DNA from: Malaciobacter mytili LMG 24559
GTDB lineage: Bacteria > Campylobacterota > Campylobacteria > Campylobacterales > Arcobacteraceae
Reading direction: 5' to 3'
DNA: 64,000 bases
NCBI RefSeq assembly: GCF_003346775.1
Contig: NZ_CP031219.1
Location: 620,001-684,000, forward strand
Part shown: piece after piece, positions 32,140-43,300 of the stretch
Layout of the letters: the number at the start of each line of letters is the position of its first letter
Position numbering within the stretch: the stretch's first letter is position 1
Position numbers and translations under genes: made by a program
The notes under the pieces: model-generated
What the model was told of the DNA's origin: nothing
The model's input: only the letters and a program-made list of their open reading frames with translations
Databases searched by the model: none

Positions 32140-34755
32140 ATGAGTGAAAAGTACGAACCATCAAAAATTGAAGATAATTTTTATAAAATTTGGGAAGAAA
32201 GAGGATATTTTGAAGTAGATGGAAATAAATCTATTCAGCAAAAAGATAAAAATTTTGCAATTATGATGCCTCCACCAAATGTAACAGGAAGTTTACATAT
32301 AGGTCATGCACTTACTTTTACCCTTCAAGATATTATTACAAGATATAAAAGAATGGATGGGTATAAAACATTGTGGCAACCAGGAACTGACCATGCTGGT
32401 ATTGCTACTCAAAATGTAGTTGAAAAACAACTTTTAGCTCAAGGTACTACAAAAGAAGAATTAGGAAGAGAAAAATTTTTAGAAAAAGTTTGGAAATGGA
32501 AAGAGTTTTCTGGTGGAACAATTGTTCATCAAATGAGAAAACTTGGTGTTACTCCAGCTTGGTCAAGAGAAAGATTTACAATGGATGAAGGTCTTAAAGA
32601 AGCAGTAAAAGAGGCTTTTGTTCATTTATATAATGAAGGTATGATTGTTCAAAATAACTATATGGTTAATTGGTGTACACATGATGGAGCCTTATCTGAT
32701 ATTGAAGTTGAGCATGAAGAAGTAAATGGTAAATTTTATCATATGAATTATCACTTTGCTGATGGTAGTGGCTTTGTAACTGTTGCTACAACTAGACCTG
32801 AAACATATTTTGGTGATACTGCTATTATGGTTCATCCTGAAGATACAAGATATACAAATATTGTGGGAAAAGAAGTAGTTTTACCTCTTACAAATAGAAA
32901 AATTAAAATTATTACTGATTCGCATGTTGATATGGAATTTGGAACAGGAGTTGTAAAAGTAACTCCTGCTCATGATCAAAATGACTATGAAGTTGGTATT
33001 AGACACGATTTAGAGTTTATTACTTGTTTTGATGAAAAAGGTATTTTAAATGATTATTGTGGAGAATTTGCAGGACTTGAAAGATTAGAAGCAAGGGCAT
33101 TAATTGTTAAAAAGCTTGAAGAAGAAGGTTTTATTGTAAAAATCGAAGAACACAATCATCAAGTAGGACATTGTTATAGATGTAAAAATATTGTAGAGCC
33201 TTATATTTCTAAACAATGGTTTGTAAGAAAAGAAGTAGCAAGAGGAAGTATTGAAAAGACTTATGCTGGACTTACTCAATTTTTCCCTGCGCACTGGATA
33301 AATTCTTATAGAGCATGGATGGATGATTTAAGAGATTGGTGTATTTCTAGACAACTTTGGTGGGGACATAGAATACCTGTATTTTATTGTGATGATTGTA
33401 ATCATCAATGGGCTGATAAAAAAGATGAGCCAGAAGCTTGTCCTCATTGTGCAAGTAAAAAAATCACTCAAGACCCAGATGTTTTAGATACTTGGTTTAG
33501 TTCAGGATTGTGGGCATTTTCTCCTCTTGGTTGGGGAAATAATGAAAAAATGAAAAATTGTTTTTCAGACTCTGATTTAAAAGACTTTTATCCAAATTCT
33601 TTACTAATTACTGGGTTTGATATTATGTTTTTCTGGGTTGCTAGAATGATGATGATGGGTGAACACTTTATGGGTGAATTACCATTTAAACATATTTATA
33701 TGCATGCTCTAGTAAGAGATGAAACAGGTGCTAAAATGTCTAAATCAAAAGGAAATGTAATTGACCCTCTTGATATGGTTGAAGAGTTTAGTGCAGATAT
33801 TGTAAGATTCTCTTTAGCATATTTAGCAGTTCAAGGAAGAGATATTAAACTTGGTAAAAAACATCTTGAACTTTATAGAAACTTTACAAATAAATTCTAT
33901 AATGCTTCAAACTTTTTATCTTTAAATGTATCAGTTTTCCCTGATTTAAAAGATATTGAAGTAAAAACAGCTTTAGGAAAATATATGCTATCAAAACTTT
34001 CAACTGCAGTTGATGAAGTTAGAGAAAATTTAGATACATATAAGTTTAATGAAGCAGCTTCTAGTTTATATAGATTTGTATGGAATGAGTTTTGTGATTG
34101 GGGTATTGAATACTCTAAAGCTTCAAAAGATTCAATTACAGAATTAGGAGCTATTTTTAAAGAGACATTAAAATTAACTTCTCCATTTATGCCATTTATT
34201 TCTGAGTACTTATATCAAAAATTAAGTGGAACACAGCTTGAAAATAGTGAATCAATTATGGTTATGAATTATCCAAAAGATTTAGCTAAAAACGAAGAAG
34301 TAGAAGCTATGTTTGCTATAATTGAAGAAGCAATTGTAAGTATTAGAAGAGCAAAAGTTGTTATTGATATGGGTAACTCTAAAATAGAAAAAGCTTATGT
34401 TAAATTAGATAAAAATATAGATAAAGAGTTAGCAAAACCATTTATTGAAAAACTTGCAAAAGTTGAAACTATTGAGTTTGTTGAAACTAAAGTTGAAAAT
34501 AGTATAACTGATGTTTCAAATAATCTTGAAGTATATATTCCAACTGCGCAAATTGATATGAGTGCAATTATTGATAAATTAACTAAGCAAAAAGAGAAAG
34601 CTTTAAAAGAGTTTGACAAATTAAATTCTATGTTATCAAATGAGAGATTTGTTGCAAATGCACCTGCAAATGTTGTAGAAGAAAATAAAAAAGCTTTAGA
34701 AGAAGTAAAAACAAAATTAGAAAAAATTGAAAATGAATTAAAAGCTATCTCTTAA
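32140..34755 (+). CDS. valS: Valine-tRNA ligase
   Basis: Class I aminoacyl-tRNA synthetase of 871 residues. The HIGH motif is in GSLHIGHAL near residue 50 and KMSKS in AKMSKSKGNVIDP near 535. The editing domain lies between them (VATTRPETYFGDTAIMVHPE), and the C-terminal tRNA-binding arm ends in a coiled coil (about 805-871) typical of ValRS. A cysteine set (CDDCNHQW and CPHCASKK) forms a zinc site. Length is as expected. Single gene with its own promoter. Confidence 0.97.
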   Translation: MSEKYEPSKIEDNFYKIWEERGYFEVDGNKSIQQKDKNFAIMMPPPNVTGSLHIGHALTFTLQDIITRYKRMDGYKTLWQPGTDHAGIATQNVVEKQLLAQGTTKEELGREKFLEKVWKWKEFSGGTIVHQMRKLGVTPAWSRERFTMDEGLKEAVKEAFVHLYNEGMIVQNNYMVNWCTHDGALSDIEVEHEEVNGKFYHMNYHFADGSGFVTVATTRPETYFGDTAIMVHPEDTRYTNIVGKEVVLPLTNRKIKIITDSHVDMEFGTGVVKVTPAHDQNDYEVGIRHDLEFITCFDEKGILNDYCGEFAGLERLEARALIVKKLEEEGFIVKIEEHNHQVGHCYRCKNIVEPYISKQWFVRKEVARGSIEKTYAGLTQFFPAHWINSYRAWMDDLRDWCISRQLWWGHRIPVFYCDDCNHQWADKKDEPEACPHCASKKITQDPDVLDTWFSSGLWAFSPLGWGNNEKMKNCFSDSDLKDFYPNSLLITGFDIMFFWVARMMMMGEHFMGELPFKHIYMHALVRDETGAKMSKSKGNVIDPLDMVEEFSADIVRFSLAYLAVQGRDIKLGKKHLELYRNFTNKFYNASNFLSLNVSVFPDLKDIEVKTALGKYMLSKLSTAVDEVRENLDTYKFNEAASSLYRFVWNEFCDWGIEYSKASKDSITELGAIFKETLKLTSPFMPFISEYLYQKLSGTQLENSESIMVMNYPKDLAKNEEVEAMFAIIEEAIVSIRRAKVVIDMGNSKIEKAYVKLDKNIDKELAKPFIEKLAKVETIEFVETKVENSITDVSNNLEVYIPTAQIDMSAIIDKLTKQKEKALKEFDKLNSMLSNERFVANAPANVVEENKKALEEVKTKLEKIENELKAIS

Positions 34756-34780
34756 TAGCTTTTAATTAAGGAGCTAAAAA

Positions 34781-35533
34781 GTGTATAAAAAACTTTTCTT
34801 ATCTATTTTTTTTATTACACTTTTTAGTGGATGTGCTAAGCATAATAAAGTAAATGAGCTTTTTCAAACAAATAAAGCAGTAGAAATAGCTAATGATTAT
34901 AAAGAGATTTTATCTTATTTAAATACATATAAAGTAAAGTTGGATAAAAGAAATCCAAAACAATTTAATAAAGATTTAAAAGTTGCTATTCACAATCAAA
35001 TAAATAGTTTAAATAATATTGTATCCTTAAAAAATTTTGATAATGAAATACTTATTAATTATAAACAGTATTTAGATATGGCTTTTTCTAGTAAAAATGT
35101 CTATTTTAGAAATGATTATCTTATTTTAGGAATGTATTATATGATTTATGATTCTTATTCTTTAAAAGAGTTTCATAAATTTACAGCTTTAAATTACAAT
35201 AAAGAAAAATTACAAAATCTTTATAAAAATCTTCATATTTTAAGATGGAGAATAAAAACTGCAAAAAATAGTGATGGTAAATATTTATTTCTAACATGGC
35301 AAAATAATTGGCAAGTGGAATTTATAAATAAAAATATTAAAAATTTAAATGAAATTAATGAATTAACATATATTAAAACTGCAAAAGAAAGTATTTTATC
35401 CCCTTCAAATTTTTCTTTTGAAGTTTTAATCTCTTTGATGATATTAAGAGTTGAAGATACTTTAAAAAATATTGGAAGTGAACCCTCTCAGATTACTATT
35501 GATACAATTAAATCTTTAGTATTTATTATCTAG
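34781..35533 (+). CDS. Lipoprotein of unknown function, GTG start
   Basis: 250-residue exported protein with a signal peptide and the lipobox LFSGC (Cys18). The GTG start follows AAGGAG at 8 bases. The mature part is helical and basic with no domain I can name. It lies 25 bases after valS and 42 before the sensor kinase at 35576, so it may share a transcript with either. Possible role as envelope partner of the kinase, only by position. Confidence 0.7.
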   Translation: MYKKLFLSIFFITLFSGCAKHNKVNELFQTNKAVEIANDYKEILSYLNTYKVKLDKRNPKQFNKDLKVAIHNQINSLNNIVSLKNFDNEILINYKQYLDMAFSSKNVYFRNDYLILGMYYMIYDSYSLKEFHKFTALNYNKEKLQNLYKNLHILRWRIKTAKNSDGKYLFLTWQNNWQVEFINKNIKNLNEINELTYIKTAKESILSPSNFSFEVLISLMILRVEDTLKNIGSEPSQITIDTIKSLVFII

Positions 35534-35575
35534 ATTTTAAAAAATATTTAAGTAAAATGCAATTTAACTAAGAAA

Positions 35576-37489
35576 ATGGAGTTTAATATAAATAAATTAT
35601 TGTTAATATTTTTCTTTCTTATTAATGTTAATGCCTCTGTTATTACTCTAAAAGAAGATAATAGATATAAAATTTCAACAAAAGATACAAAAGTATATAA
35701 AGATGAAACTAAAAACTACTCAATAAATGAAATTATAAGTAGAGTTTTTAGTGATATTAAAAATGATAGATTAAATTTTAAATATTCAGGAAATACTTAT
35801 TGGTTAAAATTTGATATTAAAAGAACAACTAAAGAAAGTTACTATTTAAAGCTTAATAATACTTGGCTAAATGAAGTAAATATTTATTATGTAAAAAATA
35901 AAGAGGTTTTAAAAGAGTATAAAACAGGTTTAAAATATAATCATCATTCAAAAGCTATTAGTTCTAATGAGTTTGCTTTTCCTTTAGATTTATATTTAGA
36001 TAGTTATACAATATATTTAAAAATAAATTCAGCAAATCCTATTTTATTGCCTTTAGAAATAATTAAAGAAAACTACTTTTTAAAAGAGCAAAATTTTAAT
36101 ACCATTTTTGATACAGTTTTTTATGCTTGTGTAATTTTAATGTTTTTTTACAATCTTTTTATTTATATTATTTCAAAAGTACAGATTTATAAATTTTATC
36201 TTAGCTATATAGTAGGAATAATTGGCTTCTTATTATATTATGATGGTTATTTGTTAAGTTTAGTATTTTATGATACTGCTTTGCTAAATGAGTTATTTTC
36301 ATATTTATTTTTTATTATGATTTTTATTTCAATTTCTGTTTTTTCTTCTATTTTATTTCAAAGTAAAAAATATGCTAATGTCCTTCATAATATTTTAATT
36401 TCAAGTTCAATTTATATTATGCCTTTATTGTGTTTATTGGCAATGTTATTAGTATATTTTAATCTTTTAACTTATTTATATTTATTACATAAGGCAATTA
36501 TTGTTACTTCTATTTTCATACTTTTATTAATTGTTTCAATTACAATTAGGCAATTTGTTATTAATAGGGTAATTGTTTCAAAAGTATATGCTTTTATTTG
36601 GGTTATTTTTATGCTTGTAACAATGTTTTATATAATGAATTTTGTTCTTGGAATTGTAGATATTCAATTAATGACAAAAATTTTAAAATTAAATATAGTC
36701 TTAGAAGTTGTTATGATGTCTTTATTAATTGCATATAAATTAAAAATAAGTAATGAAGAAAATTTAAAACTTGAATTAAAAAATAAAGAACAAGAACTAT
36801 ATATTTTAAGGCAAACTAGACTTGCTTCTTTTGGAGAAGTATTAAACTCAATTATTCATGAATGGAAGCAACCTTTGCATAGAATAAATATGATTTCTTT
36901 AGATTTAGAAATAACTTATAATAAAAAAGGTTTAACAAAAGAGTATTTATATCATCAATTAAATGAGATAGAAACACAAACTAAATATATGAATGATACA
37001 GTTACACAGTTTTCTGATTATTTCAATCCTAAAAAAGAAAAAGAGAAATTTTATTTAATAGATTGTGTAAAAGAAGCTATTAAGCTTTTAAGTGTAAAAT
37101 TTAATAAAAATTCAGTAAACTATCTAATAAATTGTACTGATAATAAAATAAGTACTAGTGGATATAAAAAAGAGTATATTCAAGTTATAATCATATTGTT
37201 AAACAATTCAATTGATGCAATAGTAAAAGAAAATATACAGAACCCAACAATAGTTTTTGAAATTTTTCAAAGGGATAATATTCCAATGCTTTGTGTAATA
37301 GATAATGCAGGTGGAATTAAAGTTAAACCAATAGATAAAATTTTTGATGCTAATGTTTCAACTAAAGATGAGAAAGTAAACTCAGGAATTGGTTTATTTA
37401 TTGCAAAAAGAATTATTGAAGATAATATGAATAAAAAGTTAATTTGCCAAAATCATTATGATGGGGCTAAATTTAGTATAATAGGATAA
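35576..37489 (+). CDS. 7TMR-DISM sensor histidine kinase
   Basis: 637-residue kinase. A signal peptide and a periplasmic 7TMR-DISMED2-type domain (about 20-170) are followed by seven hydrophobic helices (about 180-390), a coiled coil and a kinase core. The phospho-acceptor His is in IIHEWKQPLHRIN near residue 430. ATP-binding boxes are NNSIDAI, DNAGGI and SGIGLFIAKRI. It pairs with the response regulator 3 bases downstream. An inverted, related pair lies at 43455-46021. Ligand unknown; such domains often bind carbohydrates or other small molecules. Confidence 0.88.
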   Translation: MEFNINKLLLIFFFLINVNASVITLKEDNRYKISTKDTKVYKDETKNYSINEIISRVFSDIKNDRLNFKYSGNTYWLKFDIKRTTKESYYLKLNNTWLNEVNIYYVKNKEVLKEYKTGLKYNHHSKAISSNEFAFPLDLYLDSYTIYLKINSANPILLPLEIIKENYFLKEQNFNTIFDTVFYACVILMFFYNLFIYIISKVQIYKFYLSYIVGIIGFLLYYDGYLLSLVFYDTALLNELFSYLFFIMIFISISVFSSILFQSKKYANVLHNILISSSIYIMPLLCLLAMLLVYFNLLTYLYLLHKAIIVTSIFILLLIVSITIRQFVINRVIVSKVYAFIWVIFMLVTMFYIMNFVLGIVDIQLMTKILKLNIVLEVVMMSLLIAYKLKISNEENLKLELKNKEQELYILRQTRLASFGEVLNSIIHEWKQPLHRINMISLDLEITYNKKGLTKEYLYHQLNEIETQTKYMNDTVTQFSDYFNPKKEKEKFYLIDCVKEAIKLLSVKFNKNSVNYLINCTDNKISTSGYKKEYIQVIIILLNNSIDAIVKENIQNPTIVFEIFQRDNIPMLCVIDNAGGIKVKPIDKIFDANVSTKDEKVNSGIGLFIAKRIIEDNMNKKLICQNHYDGAKFSIIG

Positions 37490-37492
37490 AAA

Positions 37493-38164
37493 ATGAAACT
37501 TTTATTTGTTGAAGATGATGAATTATTAAGAAAAAGTTATAGTGTATTTTTAGAAGATCTTTTTGATGAAATTATTGAAGCTCAAGATGGAAAAGATGGT
37601 TTAGAAAAATATTATAAATATAGGCCTGATATTATAATGCTTGATATTAGTATGCCTCATATAAATGGTATGGATGTAATAAAAGAGATTAGAAAAAATG
37701 ATAATGATGTAACTATTATTATACTTTCTGCTCATAGTGACAAATCATACCTTTTTGATGCTATAGAGTTAAATATTTTTAAATATTTGGTTAAACCACT
37801 ACCTAGAAGCTTATTTAAAGAAGCAATAGCAAAAGCAATTGCAAGTCGAAGTGAACATGAAAAAAATGATTTAATCTACTTAGATGATGGCTTTGTATGG
37901 GATAGCTTTAATAAAATTTTAAAAAAAGATAATGAAACTGTTGATATTACAAAAAATGAATATAAAATACTTTCTAAGTTTTGTAATAAAGATATTCACT
38001 ATTTTACTTTAATGGATCTTTTTAATTGTATTTATGACTATAGTGAAGAGTTTAATGAAAATAAAATAATGATGATTTTAAAAAGATTTAGAAAAAAGAC
38101 TTCTACTAAGATTATTAAAAATATCTATGGAATGGGATATAAATTTAATATAATTAATCGATAA
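37493..38164 (+). CDS. OmpR-type response regulator
   Basis: 223-residue transcription factor. Receiver domain (1-120) with Asp in IIMLDISMPH and the KPLPR switch segment; winged-helix DNA-binding domain in about 135-220 ending in IKNIYGMGYKFN, the typical wing. Partner of the kinase 3 bases upstream. The related regulator at 45335 has the same layout. Confidence 0.88.
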   Translation: MKLLFVEDDELLRKSYSVFLEDLFDEIIEAQDGKDGLEKYYKYRPDIIMLDISMPHINGMDVIKEIRKNDNDVTIIILSAHSDKSYLFDAIELNIFKYLVKPLPRSLFKEAIAKAIASRSEHEKNDLIYLDDGFVWDSFNKILKKDNETVDITKNEYKILSKFCNKDIHYFTLMDLFNCIYDYSEEFNENKIMMILKRFRKKTSTKIIKNIYGMGYKFNIINR

Positions 38165-38207
38165 TAAAAAAATATTTTATAAAAAATAAAATAATTTATA
38201 TAGTGAC

Positions 38208-38260
38208 TTTCCTATGACTTTCATTTAATATAATATAAAGATAGTTTAAATCATAGGAAA
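38208..38260. promoter_or_regulatory. Dyad around the promoter of the gene at 38268
   Basis: Perfect 10-base arms at 38208-38217 and 38251-38260 flank a TATAAT at 38229-38234. The right arm contains the AGGAA ribosome binding site. Possibly an operator pair for the adjacent response regulator. Confidence 0.35.
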
Positions 38261-38267
38261 AAATTAT

Positions 38268-38831
38268 ATGATAGTTTTAAAAGATGAAATTTATAATAAT
38301 AGTTCAGTTATAAAACCACAGTCTGCAATTATTTCTAAAAATATAACTCAAAGTACAGAAGTTATATCTTCACTTCAAAACTCAATTATTCTAATAAATA
38401 AAGATAAAGAAAATTTTATAAATATAAAAATGAGATTGTATGAAATATATTTAGAAATAAAAAATAAAGAAGAGCTTTTTTTAGTAAATGAAGAGATACA
38501 AGATATAATTGATAAGCTTTCAAATAAACAAGAAATAACAAAATATAAAAACTTAATAAAAATGATAAATTTAAATATTAATTTTGATAAAGTATTTAAA
38601 AATATAGATGAAGAGATAAGAAAACTAAATAAACTTGAAGAGCTTTATTTTTATTCAATAGAGGAAATCTCAAACTCAATTAAAGAATTTTTAAAAACAA
38701 ACTATAAAAGTCAGATAGATTCTTATGAGGAATATACAACTTTTAGTAAAAAAAAAATTAAAGAAATAAAGGGTAGTTTTTTATTTTCTCAAAGTAATGT
38801 TTTACAAAACTATCTTTTTGATTTATTGTAA
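38268..38831 (+). CDS. Coiled-coil protein of unknown function
   Basis: 187-residue soluble protein, mostly helical with Lys, Glu and Ile-rich heptads (about 40-175). No signal peptide or membrane helix. The C-terminus (FSQSNVLQNYLFDLL) is hydrophobic. No named family recognised. Own promoter with a TATAAT at 38229-38234 inside a dyad. It stands directly downstream of the kinase/regulator pair and could be its target, which is inference. Confidence 0.6.
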   Translation: MIVLKDEIYNNSSVIKPQSAIISKNITQSTEVISSLQNSIILINKDKENFINIKMRLYEIYLEIKNKEELFLVNEEIQDIIDKLSNKQEITKYKNLIKMINLNINFDKVFKNIDEEIRKLNKLEELYFYSIEEISNSIKEFLKTNYKSQIDSYEEYTTFSKKKIKEIKGSFLFSQSNVLQNYLFDLL

Positions 38832-38865
38832 ATAAGTAAAGAAGAAACTCTTCTTTAAACTTATT
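38831..38865. terminator. Bidirectional terminator
   Basis: Left arm 38831-38844 and right arm 38850-38865 pair over 14 bases with a 2-base bulge and a 5-base loop, between convergent genes. Flanks are AT-rich. Confidence 0.6.
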
Positions 38866-40309
38866 GTATAAAATTTTTAAGTATTCTTTTATATCTTTTT
38901 TCACTATTACATTGAATTAAGAGCATATCATTCTCTTTTAAAATAGTAGAACCTGTTGGTTTTATATAATCATTTTCTCTTTTTATTAATAAAATTAAAA
39001 AATCTTGGGGTAGTTTTAATTCAACAATACTTTTCCCTAATACTATAGAGTTTTTCCCTATATAAAACTGTTTTAATGTATTTAAAAGTAAAGGTGAGAC
39101 TAAAACATTATTCTTTTTAGCTTTTATTGATTCAACTTTTAATATTTTTGCCATAAAAGGTAAAGAAGTTCCTTGAATTAAAATTGAAGATAATACAATA
39201 AAAAATACAGTATTAAAAATCAAATTTGAGTGTTCAAAATCTTTTAAATATGGATAAGTGGCCAATACAATAGGAACTGCTCCTCTTAATCCAACCCATG
39301 AGATAAATAACTTCTCTTTAAATTTAAATTTGCTAAAAGCCATACTTAAAAAAACACCAATAGGTCTTGCAATAAACATTAGCCATAAAGCAATTGCTAA
39401 ACCTTGAAAAGCAACTTCAGGTAATTGTGAAGGAAATACCAATAATCCTAAGGCTAAAAAGACTGTAATTTGCATTATCCAAGATAATCCATCATGGAAA
39501 CCTACTAAGTTTTTCTTGTGTACAAACTCTTTTGTATTTGCTACAATTCCAGCAATATATACAGCAAGGAAACCATTTCCTCCTAAAATTGAACAAGAAG
39601 CAAATAAAAGTAAAATCCATCCAATAGTAAATACAGGATATAATCCATAAAAATTTAAGTGGATTTTATTTAGGATTTGTGGTAGTATTATTCCAAATAC
39701 ATATCCTAAAACTGCACCTATTATAAATTGTAGAAAAAACTTAAAAATCCATGTTGAAATAGTAGCTTCTTGTGGAAAAAGTAGTATTTGTAAAATAGCA
39801 ATTGTAAGAAAAATTGCCATAGGGTCATTACTTCCTGATTCAAGCTCTAATAGGGGTGTGATTCTTTTTTTTAAAGCAATTCCTTTTGCTCTTAAAATAG
39901 CAAATACAGCTGCTGCATCTGTTGAGGAGATAATAGCACCTAATAATAAAGCTTCCAAAAAAGTAAAATCAAATAGATAATAAACCCCAATAGCAACCAT
40001 AAAAGCTGTAAAAAATACACCAATAGTAGCTAAAATTATTCCATCTTTTAAAACAGGTTTTATAGCTTTCCATGTGGTATCAAGTCCCCCACCAAAAAGT
40101 ATAAAAATTAGTGCTAAAGTTCCAATATTTTGTGCAATTTCAACATTATCAAAATAAATACCTAAAATTCCATCAGAGCCAGCTAGCATCCCCAATGCTA
40201 GGAAGATAAATAAAGAAGGAATACCAAATTTAGTAGAGAGTTTACTAGCTACTACACTAAGAAGAAGTAAAAAAGCAGTTATAAGTAAATATATTTCAAT
40301 TGCTTGCAT
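38861..40309 (-). CDS. CPA1-type cation/proton antiporter (CvrA/NhaP2-like)
   Basis: 482-residue inner-membrane transporter with about 12 helices. The core motif LESGSNDPMAIF near residue 155 carries the Asn-Asp pair of CPA1 antiporters, and SSTDAAAVFAILR precedes it. A C-terminal RCK_C/TrkA-C-like domain (about 400-480) follows, as in the potassium/proton antiporter CvrA. It begins 12 bases after the RND pump gene and is probably on the same transcript. It is the terminal gene of a regulator-kinase-pump-antiporter set. Ion selectivity is not visible. Confidence 0.88.
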   Translation of the reverse strand: MQAIEIYLLITAFLLLLSVVASKLSTKFGIPSLFIFLALGMLAGSDGILGIYFDNVEIAQNIGTLALIFILFGGGLDTTWKAIKPVLKDGIILATIGVFFTAFMVAIGVYYLFDFTFLEALLLGAIISSTDAAAVFAILRAKGIALKKRITPLLELESGSNDPMAIFLTIAILQILLFPQEATISTWIFKFFLQFIIGAVLGYVFGIILPQILNKIHLNFYGLYPVFTIGWILLLFASCSILGGNGFLAVYIAGIVANTKEFVHKKNLVGFHDGLSWIMQITVFLALGLLVFPSQLPEVAFQGLAIALWLMFIARPIGVFLSMAFSKFKFKEKLFISWVGLRGAVPIVLATYPYLKDFEHSNLIFNTVFFIVLSSILIQGTSLPFMAKILKVESIKAKKNNVLVSPLLLNTLKQFYIGKNSIVLGKSIVELKLPQDFLILLIKRENDYIKPTGSTILKENDMLLIQCNSEKRYKRILKNFIQ

Positions 40310-40321
40310 TTTTTCTCAAAT

Positions 40322-43300
40322 TTATTTTAATCTATATGCTAAAGTATATAAAACAGGTATATAAATTAGATTTAATACTGTTCCCCAAGCAAGCCCAAAT
40401 CCAAGTGCTATTGCAATTGGTTGGAAAATTACAGCTTGTCCTGTTGGGAAAAATATTAAAGAACTCATTCCAATTAAAGTTGTAACTGTTGTTAAGATAA
40501 TAGGTCTAAACCTTTTTGTTGCCCTATAAAAAACTTGTTCAATCTTTTTTGCTTTTTTTAGGTAAGTCATCATAATAATTCCATCATTTATAACCACTCC
40601 TGCTAAACCTAAAGAACCAATAATTGATGGCATTGTTAGATTTAATCCCATTATTTCATGACCTATTAAAACCCCTAAAAGAGAAAAAGGAATTACACTC
40701 ATAAGTATAAAAGTCTCTCTAAATGAATTAAATAGATACAACATTGATAGCATAATTAGTAAAAGAGATAAAGAAGTTGCATAAAGCATATCATTTTTTA
40801 AATCTTTTTTCTTTTCAGCTTCTCCTTTAAATACTAGTTTAATATCATCTTTTTTAATTTTATCTAATATTGGTGCAAGTTTATCTAATACTTCTGTGGC
40901 AGTTATTATTTCTGGATTAACATTTGCATATACATAGAAATTTTTTTCTGTATTATCTTTTACAAGTTGTTCAAATGATTTAATTATATTAAAATCGGCA
41001 ACTTCATATAATCTTACAAATTTTCCATTTGTAAGGGGAATTTCTATATTTTTAAAGTTATCATAATTATCTTTATTGATACTTTTTATTTTTATATCAA
41101 GCATCTCTTTTTCATCAAAAGATACACCTTTTTTCTTTTCTAAATATAAATTTGATAAATAAGAACCAATATAAGTCTCTGTAAGACCTAATTTTTCTCC
41201 ATATTCATTAATTCTTAATTTAATCTCATCAATACCAAATTTTAATGAATTTGAAGCAGAAACTATACCTTTCATATTTAGTAATTCTTCTGTTAGTTTT
41301 TGAACATTTTTTATAATTAATTGATTATTATCTGAAATTAGACCTATTTTAATATCTGATTTTACAGGACCTACTTTTCTTTCTAGAACTACTAGTTCAT
41401 TTAAATTAAATTTTTCTTTATATTTATTTTGTTCTAGAAATTTTTTTAATTTTAAAGCTATATCTTTTGATTTTTCTGTTCTTGTTCTTCCCTCACTATC
41501 ATAATAAAAACTAAGATATGGAGTGATATATTTATCTAAAAAATTCATCTCTTTTTGTTTTTGAAGTTCAACTGTCATATACATAACATATGGAAATCTT
41601 TCAGTATTATTTCCTGTATCTCTTCTAAATCCAGCAGTTGAGTCTATACTTCTAATAAAAAATTCATCTTTTTTATTTATTAAATCAGCTTCTATTTTTT
41701 GAACTATTGCATAGGCTTGTTCTAAAGTAGTATTTTCATCTGCTTTTATTGAAATTTTTATATCTGTAGCATCAAATTTTGGAAACATTTGAAACTTTGA
41801 AGTTGCAATAAAATATGCAGTTGCAAGGGGAACTAAAATAATAAATAAAGTTAAAAAGCTTTTTTTCCATCTCATAAAAAAATGAATAATATCACTATAA
41901 ATTTTATTTGCTTTTTCCCATGAAGTTACTTTTGAACCATTTTTTAAAGTATGGGCTGCATGAATTGGTAAAAAGATAAATGATTCTATTAATGAAGCAA
42001 CTAAAAGTGCAGATAAAGCAATAGGTATAAGCTTCATAACTTCTCCCATTGTCCCACTTATCATTAATATAGGTAAAAAAGAAAATAAAGTTGTAAGTGA
42101 AGCAATAGAAACTGGCATTACCATCTCTTTTGCACCCATTATGGCTGCTTCTTTTGGTTCATATCCCTCTTCAATATGTTGTTGAATATTTTCACTTACA
42201 ACAATAGCATCATCCACTACAATTCCAATTGCAATTAAAACTCCAACCAATGAAATCATATTAATTGTATAACCAAAAAGATACATATAAATAGCTGCAA
42301 TAACAAAAGAAGTTGGAATACCAATAGCAATAATAGCTGACATTCTAAAATTTATAAGTAAAGCAACTAAAATTGTAATTAATATAATTCCCAGTAAAAT
42401 ATTTGAAATTACAATATTTAATCTATCTCTAATTCTTTCACTATTATCATCTGCAATAGTTATATTTATATCACTATTTTTTTTATTTGCAATTTCTAGT
42501 AGTTTTTTCATATCATCTGAAACTTTAAGTGCATCTGATGTTTCTGATTGTTCTACTGATAAAGATAGGGCATTTTCTCCATTAAATGAAAAAAGTGTTG
42601 AAGCATCCTCATATTTTTTTTCAACTTTTGCAATATCTTTTAAATATAGTTTTTTATTATTGATTTTTATTAAAATATTTTCAAAATCTTTTGCATTTTT
42701 AGCTCCATTATATGTTGAAATATAAAAATGCTTTTTATTTCCTTCTATTTTACCAATAGGAAAAATATATGAAAGGTTAGAAATTACATTAAAAATATCA
42801 CTTTTATTTAAATCTAAAGCTTCAATTTTTCTATCATCTAATTGTATTTCAAAATATTTATCTGAATCTCCAAAGATAGTCACATCTCCAACACCAGCAA
42901 TTCCTAATATTTTACTTTTTAAATCATCAGCAAAGGGCTTAAGTTGGTCAGTAGTATATTTTTTTGATGTTAAAGCAATATCAATTAGGTTTTTATGCCT
43001 TTCCATAACATTAACGCTTGGTTCGTCCATATCAGAAGGAAGATTAGATTTTACAAGGGTTACACTATCTTTTACTTTATCTGCAATATTATATCTATTT
43101 TGTCCCTTTTCTAATTCTAAAACTATTGTAAAACGATTTGGACTAATAACTGTTGTAATATTATCAATTCCATTAATATTTTTAATATTATCTTCTATTT
43201 CAGAAACAGCCATTTTATCTAAAATATCAACACTTGCTCCGCTATATGATCCACTAACACTAATCATATCCAAATCAAAATTTGGAAAAATCTCTTTAGG

